DNA of 64,000 nucleotides from an uncultured Treponema sp. Lineage in GTDB: Bacteria; Spirochaetota; Spirochaetia; Treponematales; Treponemataceae. Below, piece after piece: positions 8,168 through 16,636 of this stretch. Position 1 is the stretch's first letter; each line of letters opens with the position of its first letter. Location: the NCBI GenBank assembly GCA_934691925.1, contig CAKUTI010000005.1, positions 17,016 to 81,015 on the forward strand, written 5' to 3'. The notes beneath the pieces are model-generated. The model worked only from the letters and a program-made list of their open reading frames with translations, was not told the DNA's origin and ran no database searches. Made by a program: the position numbers and the translations under genes.

Positions 8168-9772
8168 TTAAAACCTTTCCTTCACATTTTTCTTGAATTG
8201 GTTTCCGCGGTCGAACTCGTTTTTGAACATTCCAAAGCTGGTAGCTCCGGGCGAGAACACAACGGGAACAATTTTTTTCGCCTGTTTTCCGCCGGTCGCC
8301 TGCAAAGTTTCAAAGTTCAAAATGTCTTTTTTCAGGCAGCCGAGCATTTCACCAACGCTTTTGAACGGCCCGTTATATCGGATTCCTTTTTTATTGAAGT
8401 CTGAGATTATTTTTTCTGTCGCGCTTCCCTGCAAAAGATAAATCGCGAGAGGCTTCAAAGATTCTTCGCAGTTTTCAATCGCGCGTCCGATTGGAGACAA
8501 GTCCAGCCCTTTGTCAGTTCCGCCTGAAAGAAAAATCACGCCTGAGCCGAAAGCGCAGATTGCCTCGGCAGCCGCCTCTGGAACTGTCGCCGCAGAATCG
8601 TTGTAGAATCTGTAAACTGAGTTTTCTGTCTTGAACTCATGAAAAAATTCCAGCCGGTGCTCAATTCCGTTCCAGCGTCCGAGAACCTCGACAATCCGCT
8701 CGGCAGAAACTCCCATAAGCCGAAGAACAAGCGCCGCATTCAAGACATTTGTCCGCATATGCTTTCCCGGAACAATCAAATCTTTTAGAACGATTTCTTC
8801 CAACTTCTCATTGCTTTGCGGAAGCCTGTCCAAAATCTCGCGGCTAAGCCTTGCAACTCCGCGTCCCTTCTTGTCCTGCCAAACTCCAAGAACTCCAGCC
8901 GGAAGAGCTTTTTTGCTGTATCTGAGAACAGTCGCCCTGCACTCCTTCGCAAAAATGTCTCCCCAGTTTTCAATCAAAGTTCCGCCGTCGGCAGCCGGGT
9001 CAGAGTCAAAATCAAAAATCGCGAAGTCTTTTTTCGTCTGGTCCGCATAAATCAGCTTTTTGTCGTTCACGTAAGCGAGCATCGAATGGTAAAAATTCTG
9101 ATGGTCAGGAACAATCTTTGTGATTATCGAGATTTTCGGATTCAAGAGCTTTCTTCCGCGCAAATCCGCAAGCTGCCAGCTCGAAAGCTCCAGCACAACA
9201 GGCGTTGTCTCGTCAGTCTTTTCAAGAAAAGTAAGCGGGGAAACCGTTATGTTTCCGCCAAGAAACGCGTTGAATCCAGACTGCTTCAATCCGTAGTAAA
9301 CTGCGCTAACAGTCGAAGACTTTCCTTTAGAGCCTGTAACCGCAATTATCGGAGCTTTTGAAAAATTCAGGAAAAGAGAGATGTCAGTCTCAATATTTTT
9401 CGCCGCCGCAAGATATTTGTTTCCGTCGTATTTCACGCCGGGATTTTTTATAACGCAGTCCGCATTCTCAAAGTCCGCAATGTCGTGTCCGCCGAGCCTG
9501 TAAGTCAGGCGGGAAAGGTCAAGCTCCGAATCGTTCGCAAGAGAATCGATTGTCGGCTTCAAGTCGTCCGCACTTTTCATGTCAGTCGCGACAACATACG
9601 CTCCGTGCTTCAGAAAAAAACGCACGCAAGCCTCGCCGCCGCCGTTCAAACCAAGCCCCATCACGGTTATCCGCTTACCGCTGATTTCATCAAGAGACTT
9701 AAAGCAGCAGCCTTCCGGATAAATATGAGGAACTGGAGGCAAAGGCTCAGATTGTTCATTTTTGTCTGACAT
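8168..9772 (-). CDS. murD: UDP-N-acetylmuramoylalanine--D-glutamate ligase
   Basis: MurD adds D-Glu to UDP-MurNAc-L-Ala in the cytoplasm. The Mur-ligase P-loop is AVTGSKGKSSTVSAVYYGL, and other family blocks are NPGVKYD (N-terminal domain), LELSSWQLADL, IVPDHQNFYHSMLAYVNDKKLIY, GIEHRLEFF, YNDSAATVPEAA and FLSGGTDKGLDLS. At 534 aa it is longer than E. coli MurD (438), with extra residues at the N-terminus and around 290-330. Start ATG 9772 has GGAG upstream. It belongs to the minus-strand cell-wall block murE-ddl-murD, with a repeat element (copy B) between ddl and murD. Confidence 0.95.
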   Translation of the reverse strand: MSDKNEQSEPLPPVPHIYPEGCCFKSLDEISGKRITVMGLGLNGGGEACVRFFLKHGAYVVATDMKSADDLKPTIDSLANDSELDLSRLTYRLGGHDIADFENADCVIKNPGVKYDGNKYLAAAKNIETDISLFLNFSKAPIIAVTGSKGKSSTVSAVYYGLKQSGFNAFLGGNITVSPLTFLEKTDETTPVVLELSSWQLADLRGRKLLNPKISIITKIVPDHQNFYHSMLAYVNDKKLIYADQTKKDFAIFDFDSDPAADGGTLIENWGDIFAKECRATVLRYSKKALPAGVLGVWQDKKGRGVARLSREILDRLPQSNEKLEEIVLKDLIVPGKHMRTNVLNAALVLRLMGVSAERIVEVLGRWNGIEHRLEFFHEFKTENSVYRFYNDSAATVPEAAAEAICAFGSGVIFLSGGTDKGLDLSPIGRAIENCEESLKPLAIYLLQGSATEKIISDFNKKGIRYNGPFKSVGEMLGCLKKDILNFETLQATGGKQAKKIVPVVFSPGATSFGMFKNEFDRGNQFKKNVKERF

Positions 9773-9788
9773 AAAATTTTCTCCTTTT

Positions 9789-9929
9789 GGGCGTTACGGC
9801 TTCGCCGTCGGGCTATTCGGTGTTCCGGCTTTCGCCTACATTGTTTTGCTTGGTTTCGACTTCGCTCAACCGCCGCAAAACAACGCTGCGCGCCACGCAG
9901 CGTGTAAAACACGCAGGCATCCCTAACGC
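9789..9929 (-). repeat. Structured intergenic repeat element, copy B
   Basis: In the direction of ddl and murD it starts GCGTTAGGGATGCC 28 nt after the ddl stop and ends GGCGAAGCCGTAACGCCC 16 nt before the murD start. The ends GCGTT/AACGC pair. The interior carries nested arms TTGTTTTGC/GCAAAACAA and GGTT/AACC, plus GCGTGTTTTACACGC. It shares the ends, GGCGAAAGCCGGAA and TAGCCCGACGGCGAAGCCG with copies A and C. Confidence 0.82.
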
Positions 9930-9957
9930 ATTTTTAACGCGTTCGCTTTTCTTTTGT

Positions 9958-11100
9958 CTATCTTGATGTCTTTAGGCTTCTTGTCGCCTCGAATCTTGCG
10001 ACAGCCTCGTTTATCAAAAGCTCTGTCAAATCCTTGAATCCAAGCCCGAACTTTCCGCACATCTTCGGAAACATCGAAATCGATGTGAATCCCGGAAGCG
10101 TGTTTATCTCGTTCAGATAAAGCTTGTCCGTGTCCTTGTCGATGAAGAAATCCACGCGAGAAAGCCCGCACAAGTCAAGTGCGGCAAATGCTTTTTTCGC
10201 AAGATTTCTGACTTCCTCAAGCCGGTTTTCGGGCAAGGCCGCTGGAATCAGCAAGTCTGCTCCGTCCGGGTCGTTGTATTTCGCGTCATAGTCATAAAAC
10301 TGGTGCTTAGGCGCAATCTCGCCAGGCCCGTACGCTGTGAGCTTTTCAAAATCATTCTTTCCGTTATAAGTCGTCGGGTTTCCAGTAACAGAGCACTCGA
10401 TTTCGCGCGCATTTATCGCCTTTTCAATAAGAATCTTGTCGTCCCATTCAAACGCTTCTTTTATCGCGTCTTTCAGCTGCTCAAGATTTTCAGCTTTTCC
10501 GGCTCCGTCAGAGCTTCCAGCCGAGCAAGGCTTAACAAAAAGCGGAAATTTCAGATTTTTTTCCGCGTCAGACAAAATTTCCTCATATTTTTTTGAATCT
10601 GAAAAATCGGAGCGGCGCACGCAAAGCCCCGGAACAACAGGAATTCCCGCGTGCTCAAGAGCGGATTTTGTCTTTTCCTTGTCCATTGTGATTGCGCTCG
10701 CTAAAGTTGAGCAGCCCACATAAGGCACATCCATCATCTCGAAAAGACCTTGAATCGTGCCGTCCTCGCCGTAAGATCCGTGAAGAGCCGGAAAAATCAC
10801 GTCAGAAGAGATTATCTTTCCGTTTTTTCCGCCGACCAAAAACGTTTTCTCACGTCCGCCGCCCGGAATCACGAAAACTTCATTCTCAGGATTCTCGTTC
10901 ACAACAAAATGCGCGTTCTCGTTCGATTTTATTCTTTCAAGCTCCGAATCGTCCTGAAAAAACCATTTCCCGTTTTTTGAGATTCCAATCAGAGCCAGAC
11001 TGTGCTTTTTTGTGTCGATGTTCCGCGCGATTGCAGCCGCCGAAACAAGCGAAATTTCATGCTCGCCAGATTTTCCGCCGTAAACCAATGTGATTTTCAT
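9958..11100 (-). CDS. ddl: D-alanine--D-alanine ligase
   Basis: Ddl joins two D-Ala for the pentapeptide end. It is an ATP-grasp enzyme with the N-terminal YGGKSGEHEISLVSA, the GSYGEDGTIQGLFEMMDVPYVGC block, PLFVKPCSAGSSDGAGKA, GEIAPKHQFYDYDAKYNDPDGADLLIPA, and LSRVDFFID...LYLNEINTLPGFTSISMFPKM near the end with metal ligands E and N. At 380 aa it is of normal length. Start ATG 11100 is preceded by GAGGAAAATT. It begins 14 bp after the murE stop, so the two are very likely co-transcribed and the product feeds MurF (not seen here). Confidence 0.97.
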   Translation of the reverse strand: MKITLVYGGKSGEHEISLVSAAAIARNIDTKKHSLALIGISKNGKWFFQDDSELERIKSNENAHFVVNENPENEVFVIPGGGREKTFLVGGKNGKIISSDVIFPALHGSYGEDGTIQGLFEMMDVPYVGCSTLASAITMDKEKTKSALEHAGIPVVPGLCVRRSDFSDSKKYEEILSDAEKNLKFPLFVKPCSAGSSDGAGKAENLEQLKDAIKEAFEWDDKILIEKAINAREIECSVTGNPTTYNGKNDFEKLTAYGPGEIAPKHQFYDYDAKYNDPDGADLLIPAALPENRLEEVRNLAKKAFAALDLCGLSRVDFFIDKDTDKLYLNEINTLPGFTSISMFPKMCGKFGLGFKDLTELLINEAVARFEATRSLKTSR

Positions 11101-11114
11101 AATTTTCCTCTATA

Positions 11115-12809
11115 TTATTTTGCATTTTCAAGATTAAGCTCGCGCAGAGCTTTTTTCGCTTCCGAAATTTCGTCGTAAGGATGAGGACCGTCTTTGTAGA
11201 TAATCGAATTCTCGTGCGCTTTTCCAAGAAGAAGAACGATGTCGTTTTTTTCCGCCATCTTGAAAGCCTCTCTGATTGCCTTCGGCCGGTCTGGAATTAT
11301 GAACAAGTCTCTGTCCAAGACTTTTCCGCCTTTTTCCGCGCCGACTGCAATTTCCTTCAAAAGCTCAACCGGATCTTCGCCGCGCGGGTCTTCATCAGCG
11401 AGAATCACAATGTCGCAGAATTTCGCCGCGATTTCACCCTGGAGCGGACGCTTTTTTGTGTCGCGCTCGCCGCCAGAGCCAAAAAGACAAATCATCCTGC
11501 CTGAGCACCGCCGTCTAAGCGGAGGAAAAATCGTCTCGAAACTTGAAGGCGTGTGCGCATAGTCAACGACAAGCTCGAACGGCTGCCCCTCGTCAATCAC
11601 AGTCATTCTGCCTTTCACAGGCGCGAGATTCTCAACCTGAGAGGCGACCTCCTCAATCGGAGTTCCAGTAAGGCGAGAAACGGTCTCAATCGCCGCCATA
11701 AGATTGTAAGTGTTGAACGCGCCCGGCAAATGCGACTTTACATGAAAAATTTTTCTAGGAATCGGCTTTGAATGCTCGTCAACCGCACCCGGCTCGCTCA
11801 TGTCGAACGCAAGACCGTAGCGCGCGCTTGCAATGTTTTTCGCCGTAAGAACAGGAATTTCAGCAGGAACAGGCGGCAAAAGCGGAGCTTTCGTTCCCTC
11901 GGCAGCGGATTTTCCGGCCTTTCCCTCTGTCGTAAAGCCCAAGACAGGCTGGCGGGTCGCCTTTATAAAATATTCCGCGCTCGGGTCTTCAAGATTCACG
12001 ATTCCAAAGCTCGGAATTTTCACTTTTTTCCCAAGAACCGTCTTTTCGTGGTCATTCTCGTCAAGTTTTCTGAAAAGATTCGCCTTGTCGCTTCTGTACT
12101 GCTCGAAAGTCTTGTGGAATTCAAGATGCTCAAGCGTAACGTTCATAAAGATTCCGACATCAAAATCAATGTTTCCTGTACGGTTGAGTTTTTTTGAAAG
12201 CCCGTGAGATGAAGTCTCGACAACCGCATATTCACAGCCGTTTTTTACCATCTCGTCAAGATAATTCTGGATAATCGGAGATTCTGGAGTTGTCGTGTGC
12301 TGAGGATTCGCCCTAGCCTCGTCTCCAAGCGAGAACTGAACCGTGGAGATAAAGCCCGCCTTGTGCCCTGTAAGGCGCAAAAGCTGCCAGACAAATGAGA
12401 CGGTGGAAGATTTTCCTTCCGTGCCGGTAACGCCGATAACGCCGAGCTTCTTTGAAGGATTGTCGAAATATTCAGCGGAAATTGGAGCCATCGCAAACCG
12501 CGCCGACTCGACTTTTATGAACGAGACATTTTTGCCTTTGCAGGATTCGGAGATTTTTGATTTTGTCTCCTCATCGAATTCGTCCTGAAAGACAACCGCG
12601 CCCGCTCCGCTTTCTATCGCCGACGGAATAAAGACATTTCCTGTCGTGTGCGTTCCGGGAAGCGCGAAAAAAAGGCACCCCGGCTTCACATCGCGGCTGT
12701 CAAAAACAAGGGCTGAAATCTCCTTGTCAGAAAGCGGAATTTCGGTTTTTCCGTCGGAATCAACGGATTTGTATTCAATGGATTTTATGATTTGTGAAAG
12801 ATTTTTCAT
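11115..12809 (-). CDS. murE: UDP-MurNAc-tripeptide synthetase (diamino acid-adding)
   Basis: MurE adds the third (diamino) residue to UDP-MurNAc-L-Ala-D-Glu. It has the P-loop VTGTEGKSSTVSF, the HTTTPES block, VVETSSHGL, MNVTLEHLEFHKTFEQYRSDKANLF with the Mur Lys region, GRMTVIDEGQPFELVVDYAHTP and GSGGERDTKKRP. The substrate-choosing loop reads DEDPRGEDP (about residue 470), not the DNPR of meso-DAP enzymes, so the diamino acid is probably not DAP. Treponemal peptidoglycan is known to contain ornithine. I start at the ATG at 12809 (AGGAA upstream, 564 aa); an in-frame TTG at 12842 is less likely. It is the first gene of the murE-ddl-murD block. Confidence 0.95.
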   Translation of the reverse strand: MKNLSQIIKSIEYKSVDSDGKTEIPLSDKEISALVFDSRDVKPGCLFFALPGTHTTGNVFIPSAIESGAGAVVFQDEFDEETKSKISESCKGKNVSFIKVESARFAMAPISAEYFDNPSKKLGVIGVTGTEGKSSTVSFVWQLLRLTGHKAGFISTVQFSLGDEARANPQHTTTPESPIIQNYLDEMVKNGCEYAVVETSSHGLSKKLNRTGNIDFDVGIFMNVTLEHLEFHKTFEQYRSDKANLFRKLDENDHEKTVLGKKVKIPSFGIVNLEDPSAEYFIKATRQPVLGFTTEGKAGKSAAEGTKAPLLPPVPAEIPVLTAKNIASARYGLAFDMSEPGAVDEHSKPIPRKIFHVKSHLPGAFNTYNLMAAIETVSRLTGTPIEEVASQVENLAPVKGRMTVIDEGQPFELVVDYAHTPSSFETIFPPLRRRCSGRMICLFGSGGERDTKKRPLQGEIAAKFCDIVILADEDPRGEDPVELLKEIAVGAEKGGKVLDRDLFIIPDRPKAIREAFKMAEKNDIVLLLGKAHENSIIYKDGPHPYDEISEAKKALRELNLENAK

Positions 12810-12914
12810 CGGAAGTTCCTGTAAAACGGATTTTTCTTTCAATAGTAATGTTTTAGGAAAGCGTTTTCAACAGAAACGGAAAACCAGCAATCTTTTCGCC
12901 AGCAAAGCCGGCTG

Positions 12915-13637
12915 TCATTTTGCTTCCGAATAATCTCTTTCGCCGAAAATCGCAGTTCCGATTCTGACGATTGTCGCGCCCTCGTCAATAGCAATCTTAA
13001 AGTCGCCGCTCATTCCCATGCTCAGCTCGCTAAAATCGAGTCCCGGGAATTTTTGGGACATCTTATCTCTTGTCCCGCGGCACAATGCGAACGATTTTCT
13101 AACAAGATTCTCGTCAGCTGTGTTCGGAGCCATCGTCATAAATCCTTTTGGAACAACGTGCGGAAATTTTCCGTCTGAAATCTGCCTGATTGACTCTTCA
13201 AGAGCCGCCTCGTCCACGTATCCCGCCTTTGACTCCTCGCCCGTGTGAAGCTCAAAAAGGATTTCAATGCTTTTTCCGATTTTTGCGCACTGCTTTTCAA
13301 GCTCCTCGACAAGCTCAAGACGGTCAACGCTCTGAATGCAGCTTGCGATTCTTACGGCTTCCTTTACTTTGTTGCGCTGGAGCGAGCCGATTATGTGGAG
13401 ATTAAATTCAAGATTCGGATTTTCAGACCTTAAAGAGTCGAATTTTGCCGCCGCTTCCTGAACTCTGTTCTCGCCGAAAAGGATTTGCCCTGCGTTTCTA
13501 GCTTCAAGAACAGCCTCCGCAGGATGAAATTTTGACACTGCGACTAATTTGACGCTTCCTTCTTTTCTGTTTGAAGACTTTTCCGCCTCGCGGATTTGCG
13601 AGATTATTTTATTAAGATTTGATTTTATATCTGCCAT
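12915..13637 (-). CDS. YggS/PROSC-family pyridoxal phosphate homeostasis protein
   Basis: A single-domain PLP-binding barrel protein of about 240 aa, the family's usual size. KLVAVSKFHPAEAVLEA carries the PLP lysine, followed by FGENRVQEA, HIIGSLQRNK, FMTMAP and the C-terminal phosphate-binding LSMGMSGDFKIAIDEGATIVRIGTAIFGER. The family buffers PLP and has no proven catalytic activity. The start is placed at the ATG at 13637 (MADIKSN), which matches family N-termini. A longer in-frame extension to 13679 exists, and neither start has a strong ribosome-binding site. It lies about 105 bp upstream of murE on the same strand. Confidence 0.93.
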   Translation of the reverse strand: MADIKSNLNKIISQIREAEKSSNRKEGSVKLVAVSKFHPAEAVLEARNAGQILFGENRVQEAAAKFDSLRSENPNLEFNLHIIGSLQRNKVKEAVRIASCIQSVDRLELVEELEKQCAKIGKSIEILFELHTGEESKAGYVDEAALEESIRQISDGKFPHVVPKGFMTMAPNTADENLVRKSFALCRGTRDKMSQKFPGLDFSELSMGMSGDFKIAIDEGATIVRIGTAIFGERDYSEAK

Positions 13638-13704
13638 GATTTTATGATAGCTTTTGTGAAAAGTTAGAACAATATTCAAAACACCGCAAAAACTTTATAA
13701 TCAA

Positions 13705-13740
13705 AAACAAAAATTACATCCTTGTAATTTTTGTTTCTTT
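13705..13740 (+). terminator. Perfect 14-bp stem hairpin in the divergent yggS / metalloprotease gap
   Basis: AAACAAAAATTACA (13705-13718) pairs perfectly with TGTAATTTTTGTTT (13723-13736) around a 4-nt loop, and CTTT follows. It lies between divergent genes, so a terminator is not required here; an operator or attenuator role is equally possible. A second hairpin TGCCGCA/TGCGGCA follows at 13747-13764. Confidence 0.45.
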
Positions 13741-13824
13741 GCTTTTTTGCCGCATCCGTGCGGCAGAAGCAAGTCCAAAGATTTTCATTTTAAAACATCA
13801 AAAATATAAAAATATGGAGAAAAA

Positions 13825-14631
13825 ATGGATAATGCGCAGATAAAAGAGCTTCTTCTTAAAATTGAAGACACAAAGCTTGACTTTACAGTAACGATGACCG
13901 GAAAAGAAAGCACACGCGTGAACGGACTTTACAAGCCTGACACGCACGAGATTCTGCTTCACAACAAGAATTTCAAGAACGATATGCAGCTGATTTACAC
14001 TGCAATCCACGAGTACACGCACCACAAGGACACGGAGGATTATCTTGAATCGACCGGCGGAAAACTGCCGTTGAAAGGCTCGAAAGTCCACACCGCCGCG
14101 TTCTGGGCAAGATTCCACAAAATGCTTCAAAAGGCTGAGGAGCTTGGACTTTACAAGCTGGACTTGGACTCATCTCCTGAGCTTAAAGAGCTTACAGAAA
14201 AGATTAGAAAAGACTACATCGAAGTGAACGGAAAACTTATGCAGGAATTCGGAAAGCTTCTTTCGCGCGCGCACGAGCTTTGCGAGGAGGCCAATATCCG
14301 CTACGAGGATTATCTTGACCGCGTTCTTTGCCTGCCGAGAAAGGAAGCGCAGCAAATCACAAAAGTCGGCCAAATTGAGATGAATCCTGCAATCGGCTTT
14401 GACAATATGAAAAAAGTCGCTTCGCTTAAAAAACCGGAGGACAGGGACTCGGCAAGCCAGCAGATTCTAAGCGGAAAAGCTCCCGACACAGTGAGCGAGC
14501 TTATGAAGAAAAAATCAAGCGGCGAAGACCCGAAAGAAAAACTTGAAAAAGAGAAAAACCGCCTTGAAAAAACGATTGAGTCGCTCCAGCAGCGTTTACA
14601 GTACGTGGAGGAAAGCCTTGAAAATCTTTAA
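13825..14631 (+). CDS. Cytoplasmic HExxH zincin-like protein (SprT/YgjP-type arrangement), unknown substrate
   Basis: 268 aa, no signal peptide. IHEYTHHKD carries HExxH (His62, Glu63, His66), and 23 residues later VHTAAFWARFH gives a third potential zinc ligand, His89, followed by FW. That spacing and the H-x-x-x-FW context resemble YgjP/SprT-type metallopeptidases. The last ~45 residues (from about 222) are a Lys/Glu-rich coiled coil. I do not recognise a named family; the peptidase call rests on the motif alone. Start ATG 13825 has GGAG 8 bp upstream. Its end overlaps the start of the next gene by 14 nt, implying translational coupling. Confidence 0.7.
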   Translation: MDNAQIKELLLKIEDTKLDFTVTMTGKESTRVNGLYKPDTHEILLHNKNFKNDMQLIYTAIHEYTHHKDTEDYLESTGGKLPLKGSKVHTAAFWARFHKMLQKAEELGLYKLDLDSSPELKELTEKIRKDYIEVNGKLMQEFGKLLSRAHELCEEANIRYEDYLDRVLCLPRKEAQQITKVGQIEMNPAIGFDNMKKVASLKKPEDRDSASQQILSGKAPDTVSELMKKKSSGEDPKEKLEKEKNRLEKTIESLQQRLQYVEESLENL

Positions 14632-15757
14632 GGCGAAATTTTCCAGATGTGCGGCGGAAAAGACAGCTTCGGCTTATTCGGTTTCAGTTTTTGCATTTGC
14701 ATCGCTTTTGATATTTTCCGCGAATTTTCAGGCAACGGCGGCAGGAAATTTTTCTGATTCCTCAGAAGACGGCGCAAAAAAATCGATTTCAATGCCGTCG
14801 TCTCCGTCAATGCCTTCAATGGCTTTGCCTTCTATCGGTAGCGGATTTTACGCGCCCGGCTCTTCCGATTTTTACTATGGGCTCCAAAATCAGCAAAGCC
14901 AGCAAAGCTGGCAGAACGAAAATAAGGCAAAATCAGATTCGGCGAAAAGCGATGCTGATGAAGATTCCGCAAATTCAGATTCAAACGGAAGCACAATCGC
15001 CATCGCAAACAGCTCAAAAACGAAAAACGCGGCCTCAAGCACAACGAACGCAAGCGTTTTTCAAAATATGTCCGCGTTAAAGTCTGCGGGAGCGGCTTCG
15101 TCAAATCTCCTGACCGCCGGCGACCTTTCAAATCTCAGCGGGCTTGGGCTTTTCGGAACTGTCTCAAATCTCCTGTCAAATTCGCACGGCTTGAATTCCT
15201 CAAATTCAAAATCCGAAGCGAATCTTTATCAAAATCTGGCTGGCGAAAATCTTCTTATAAACCAGAATTCGTCCGACTCAAAAATCCTCGCTCAAATCTT
15301 GTCGGAACTTTCCGAGCTTAAGTCGAGCAACACTGAAAACGGCGTTTTGCGTTCCGAGAACAAGGACGGATTTTCAAACGCGGCAAAAACCGAGCCGAAA
15401 ATCCTAAGATTCAACGTGAACGGCTACGACATTCTCTCGACCTGCAAGAAAATTTATTTTTCCGAGCAGGAAAGCGACGGAACTTTTCTTCTGACAGGCG
15501 ACCGGAAATATTTCAGCGCGAACAAAAGCCGGAGCGAGACTTTCTATTTTTTCTTCAACTCGAAAGGAAGCGACGGCGGAATCACAAAATACAAGGTGAC
15601 TCCGGCGGTAAGCCAGGACAGCGAAAACACATATTCTTTTCTCTACGGACTCACGCAAAAAAACGAGCTTGAAGCCGAGCGGACAGGAAATCTCGTGACG
15701 CTCCGCTCGAACGACGGAAGCGGCTGGAAAATGGACTTGCTTATTTCGATGAACTGA
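14618..15757 (+). CDS. Exported Ser/Asn-rich protein of unknown function
   Basis: About 379 aa. I choose the TTG at 14618 because GGAGG lies 6 nt upstream and the product then begins with a short basic segment and a hydrophobic signal stretch (AYSVSVFAFASLLIFSANFQATAA). An ATG at 14543 would put a long basic tail ahead of the signal. Residues about 50-260 are low-complexity, rich in Ser, Asn, Ala and Lys; the last ~110 residues (ILRFNVNGYDILSTC...SGWKMDLLISMN) look like a compact domain. No family recognised. It is coupled to the HExxH gene by a 14-nt overlap, so the two may act together; that is inference. Confidence 0.65.
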   Translation: MKIFKAKFSRCAAEKTASAYSVSVFAFASLLIFSANFQATAAGNFSDSSEDGAKKSISMPSSPSMPSMALPSIGSGFYAPGSSDFYYGLQNQQSQQSWQNENKAKSDSAKSDADEDSANSDSNGSTIAIANSSKTKNAASSTTNASVFQNMSALKSAGAASSNLLTAGDLSNLSGLGLFGTVSNLLSNSHGLNSSNSKSEANLYQNLAGENLLINQNSSDSKILAQILSELSELKSSNTENGVLRSENKDGFSNAAKTEPKILRFNVNGYDILSTCKKIYFSEQESDGTFLLTGDRKYFSANKSRSETFYFFFNSKGSDGGITKYKVTPAVSQDSENTYSFLYGLTQKNELEAERTGNLVTLRSNDGSGWKMDLLISMN

Positions 15758-15815
15758 TTTTTTTGACTTTGACGGATTTTTATTTTTAAATTTCATTTAA
15801 TCGATTTTATAAAAC

Positions 15816-15833
15816 CTGATTTTATAAAATCAG
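15816..15833. repeat. Perfect 18-bp palindrome upstream of rsmG
   Basis: CTGATTTTATAAAATCAG lies 17 bp before the rsmG start, overlapping a second GATTTTATAAAA copy just upstream (15802-15813). It could be an operator or part of the leader; with no T tract it is not an obvious terminator. Confidence 0.4.
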
Positions 15834-15850
15834 AAACTGGGGAAACTTTT

Positions 15851-16576
15851 ATGAATTTTTTACACGAAGGACTTTTGGAGCTTGGATTTGAAGCAGGCGA
15901 ATTTTCAGGAATAAAGATTTTGCCGCTCGAAACTATCGAGCAGAAAATGGAAAAATACATTGCGGCGCTTCAGGAATACAACGCGAAATTCGACTTGATA
16001 AACGCGGACGAGCATGACGAGATTGCAATCCGGCACATCTTAGACAGCCTGAGCGCGCTTCCAAAAATCTGCGCTGAGATTTCAAGACGATGGGGCGAAC
16101 AACTTTCAGATTCAAAATCAGAAAATTTCTCGCTTGCAGACATCGGCTCCGGGGCGGGCTTGCCTGGAATTCCGCTTGCATCTTGCCTTCCGCAGTTTAA
16201 TTTCACTCTAGTTGAAAGAATGACAAAACGCTGCGGATTCTTGAGCCACTGCGCGCAAATTCTGAGCCTTCAAAATGTTGATGTCGAGGAAAATCAGGCG
16301 GAGCGTCTCGAGCAGAACCGTTTTGACCTTTGCGTTTTCCGCGCATTCCGGCCGCTTGACAAGAAAATGGCGAAAGTTCTTCTTAGAATCTTGAAGCCGG
16401 ACGGAATTCTTGCGGCTTACAAGGCGAAAAAAGAGAAAATAATAGAAGAAATGGAGTCTCTTCCGCAAAATCCGAAATACGAGATTCAGCCTCTCAAAGT
16501 TCCATTCTTGACGGAAAACACCGCCGAAGGCGAGGAGCGCGAAAGAAATTTAGTTATCATCGAAAAAAATGTGTGA
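15851..16576 (+). CDS. rsmG: 16S rRNA (guanine-527 N7)-methyltransferase
   Basis: RsmG (GidB) methylates G527 of 16S rRNA using SAM. It shows the family's EYNAKFDLINADEHDEIAIRHILDSL block, the SAM-binding LADIGSGAGLPGIPLA, LVERMTKRCGFL, and the FRAFRPLDKKMAKVLLRILKPDG segment in place of the usual sRA motif. Its 241 aa is slightly longer than average (about 210-240). GGGGAAA precedes the ATG. It is followed after 60 bp by a cytidylate-kinase-like gene in the same direction. Confidence 0.94.
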   Translation: MNFLHEGLLELGFEAGEFSGIKILPLETIEQKMEKYIAALQEYNAKFDLINADEHDEIAIRHILDSLSALPKICAEISRRWGEQLSDSKSENFSLADIGSGAGLPGIPLASCLPQFNFTLVERMTKRCGFLSHCAQILSLQNVDVEENQAERLEQNRFDLCVFRAFRPLDKKMAKVLLRILKPDGILAAYKAKKEKIIEEMESLPQNPKYEIQPLKVPFLTENTAEGEERERNLVIIEKNV

Positions 16577-16636
16577 TATAATCTGCATAAGCGAGGGCTT
16601 AGACTTGCAAAAAGATTTCGCATCAGGAGGAACATT

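Noticed and set aside
14543-14617. ATG start for the exported Ser/Asn-rich protein
   Set aside because: It would add 25 strongly basic residues ahead of the signal peptide and overlap the upstream gene by 89 nt; the TTG at 14618 has a better ribosome-binding site.
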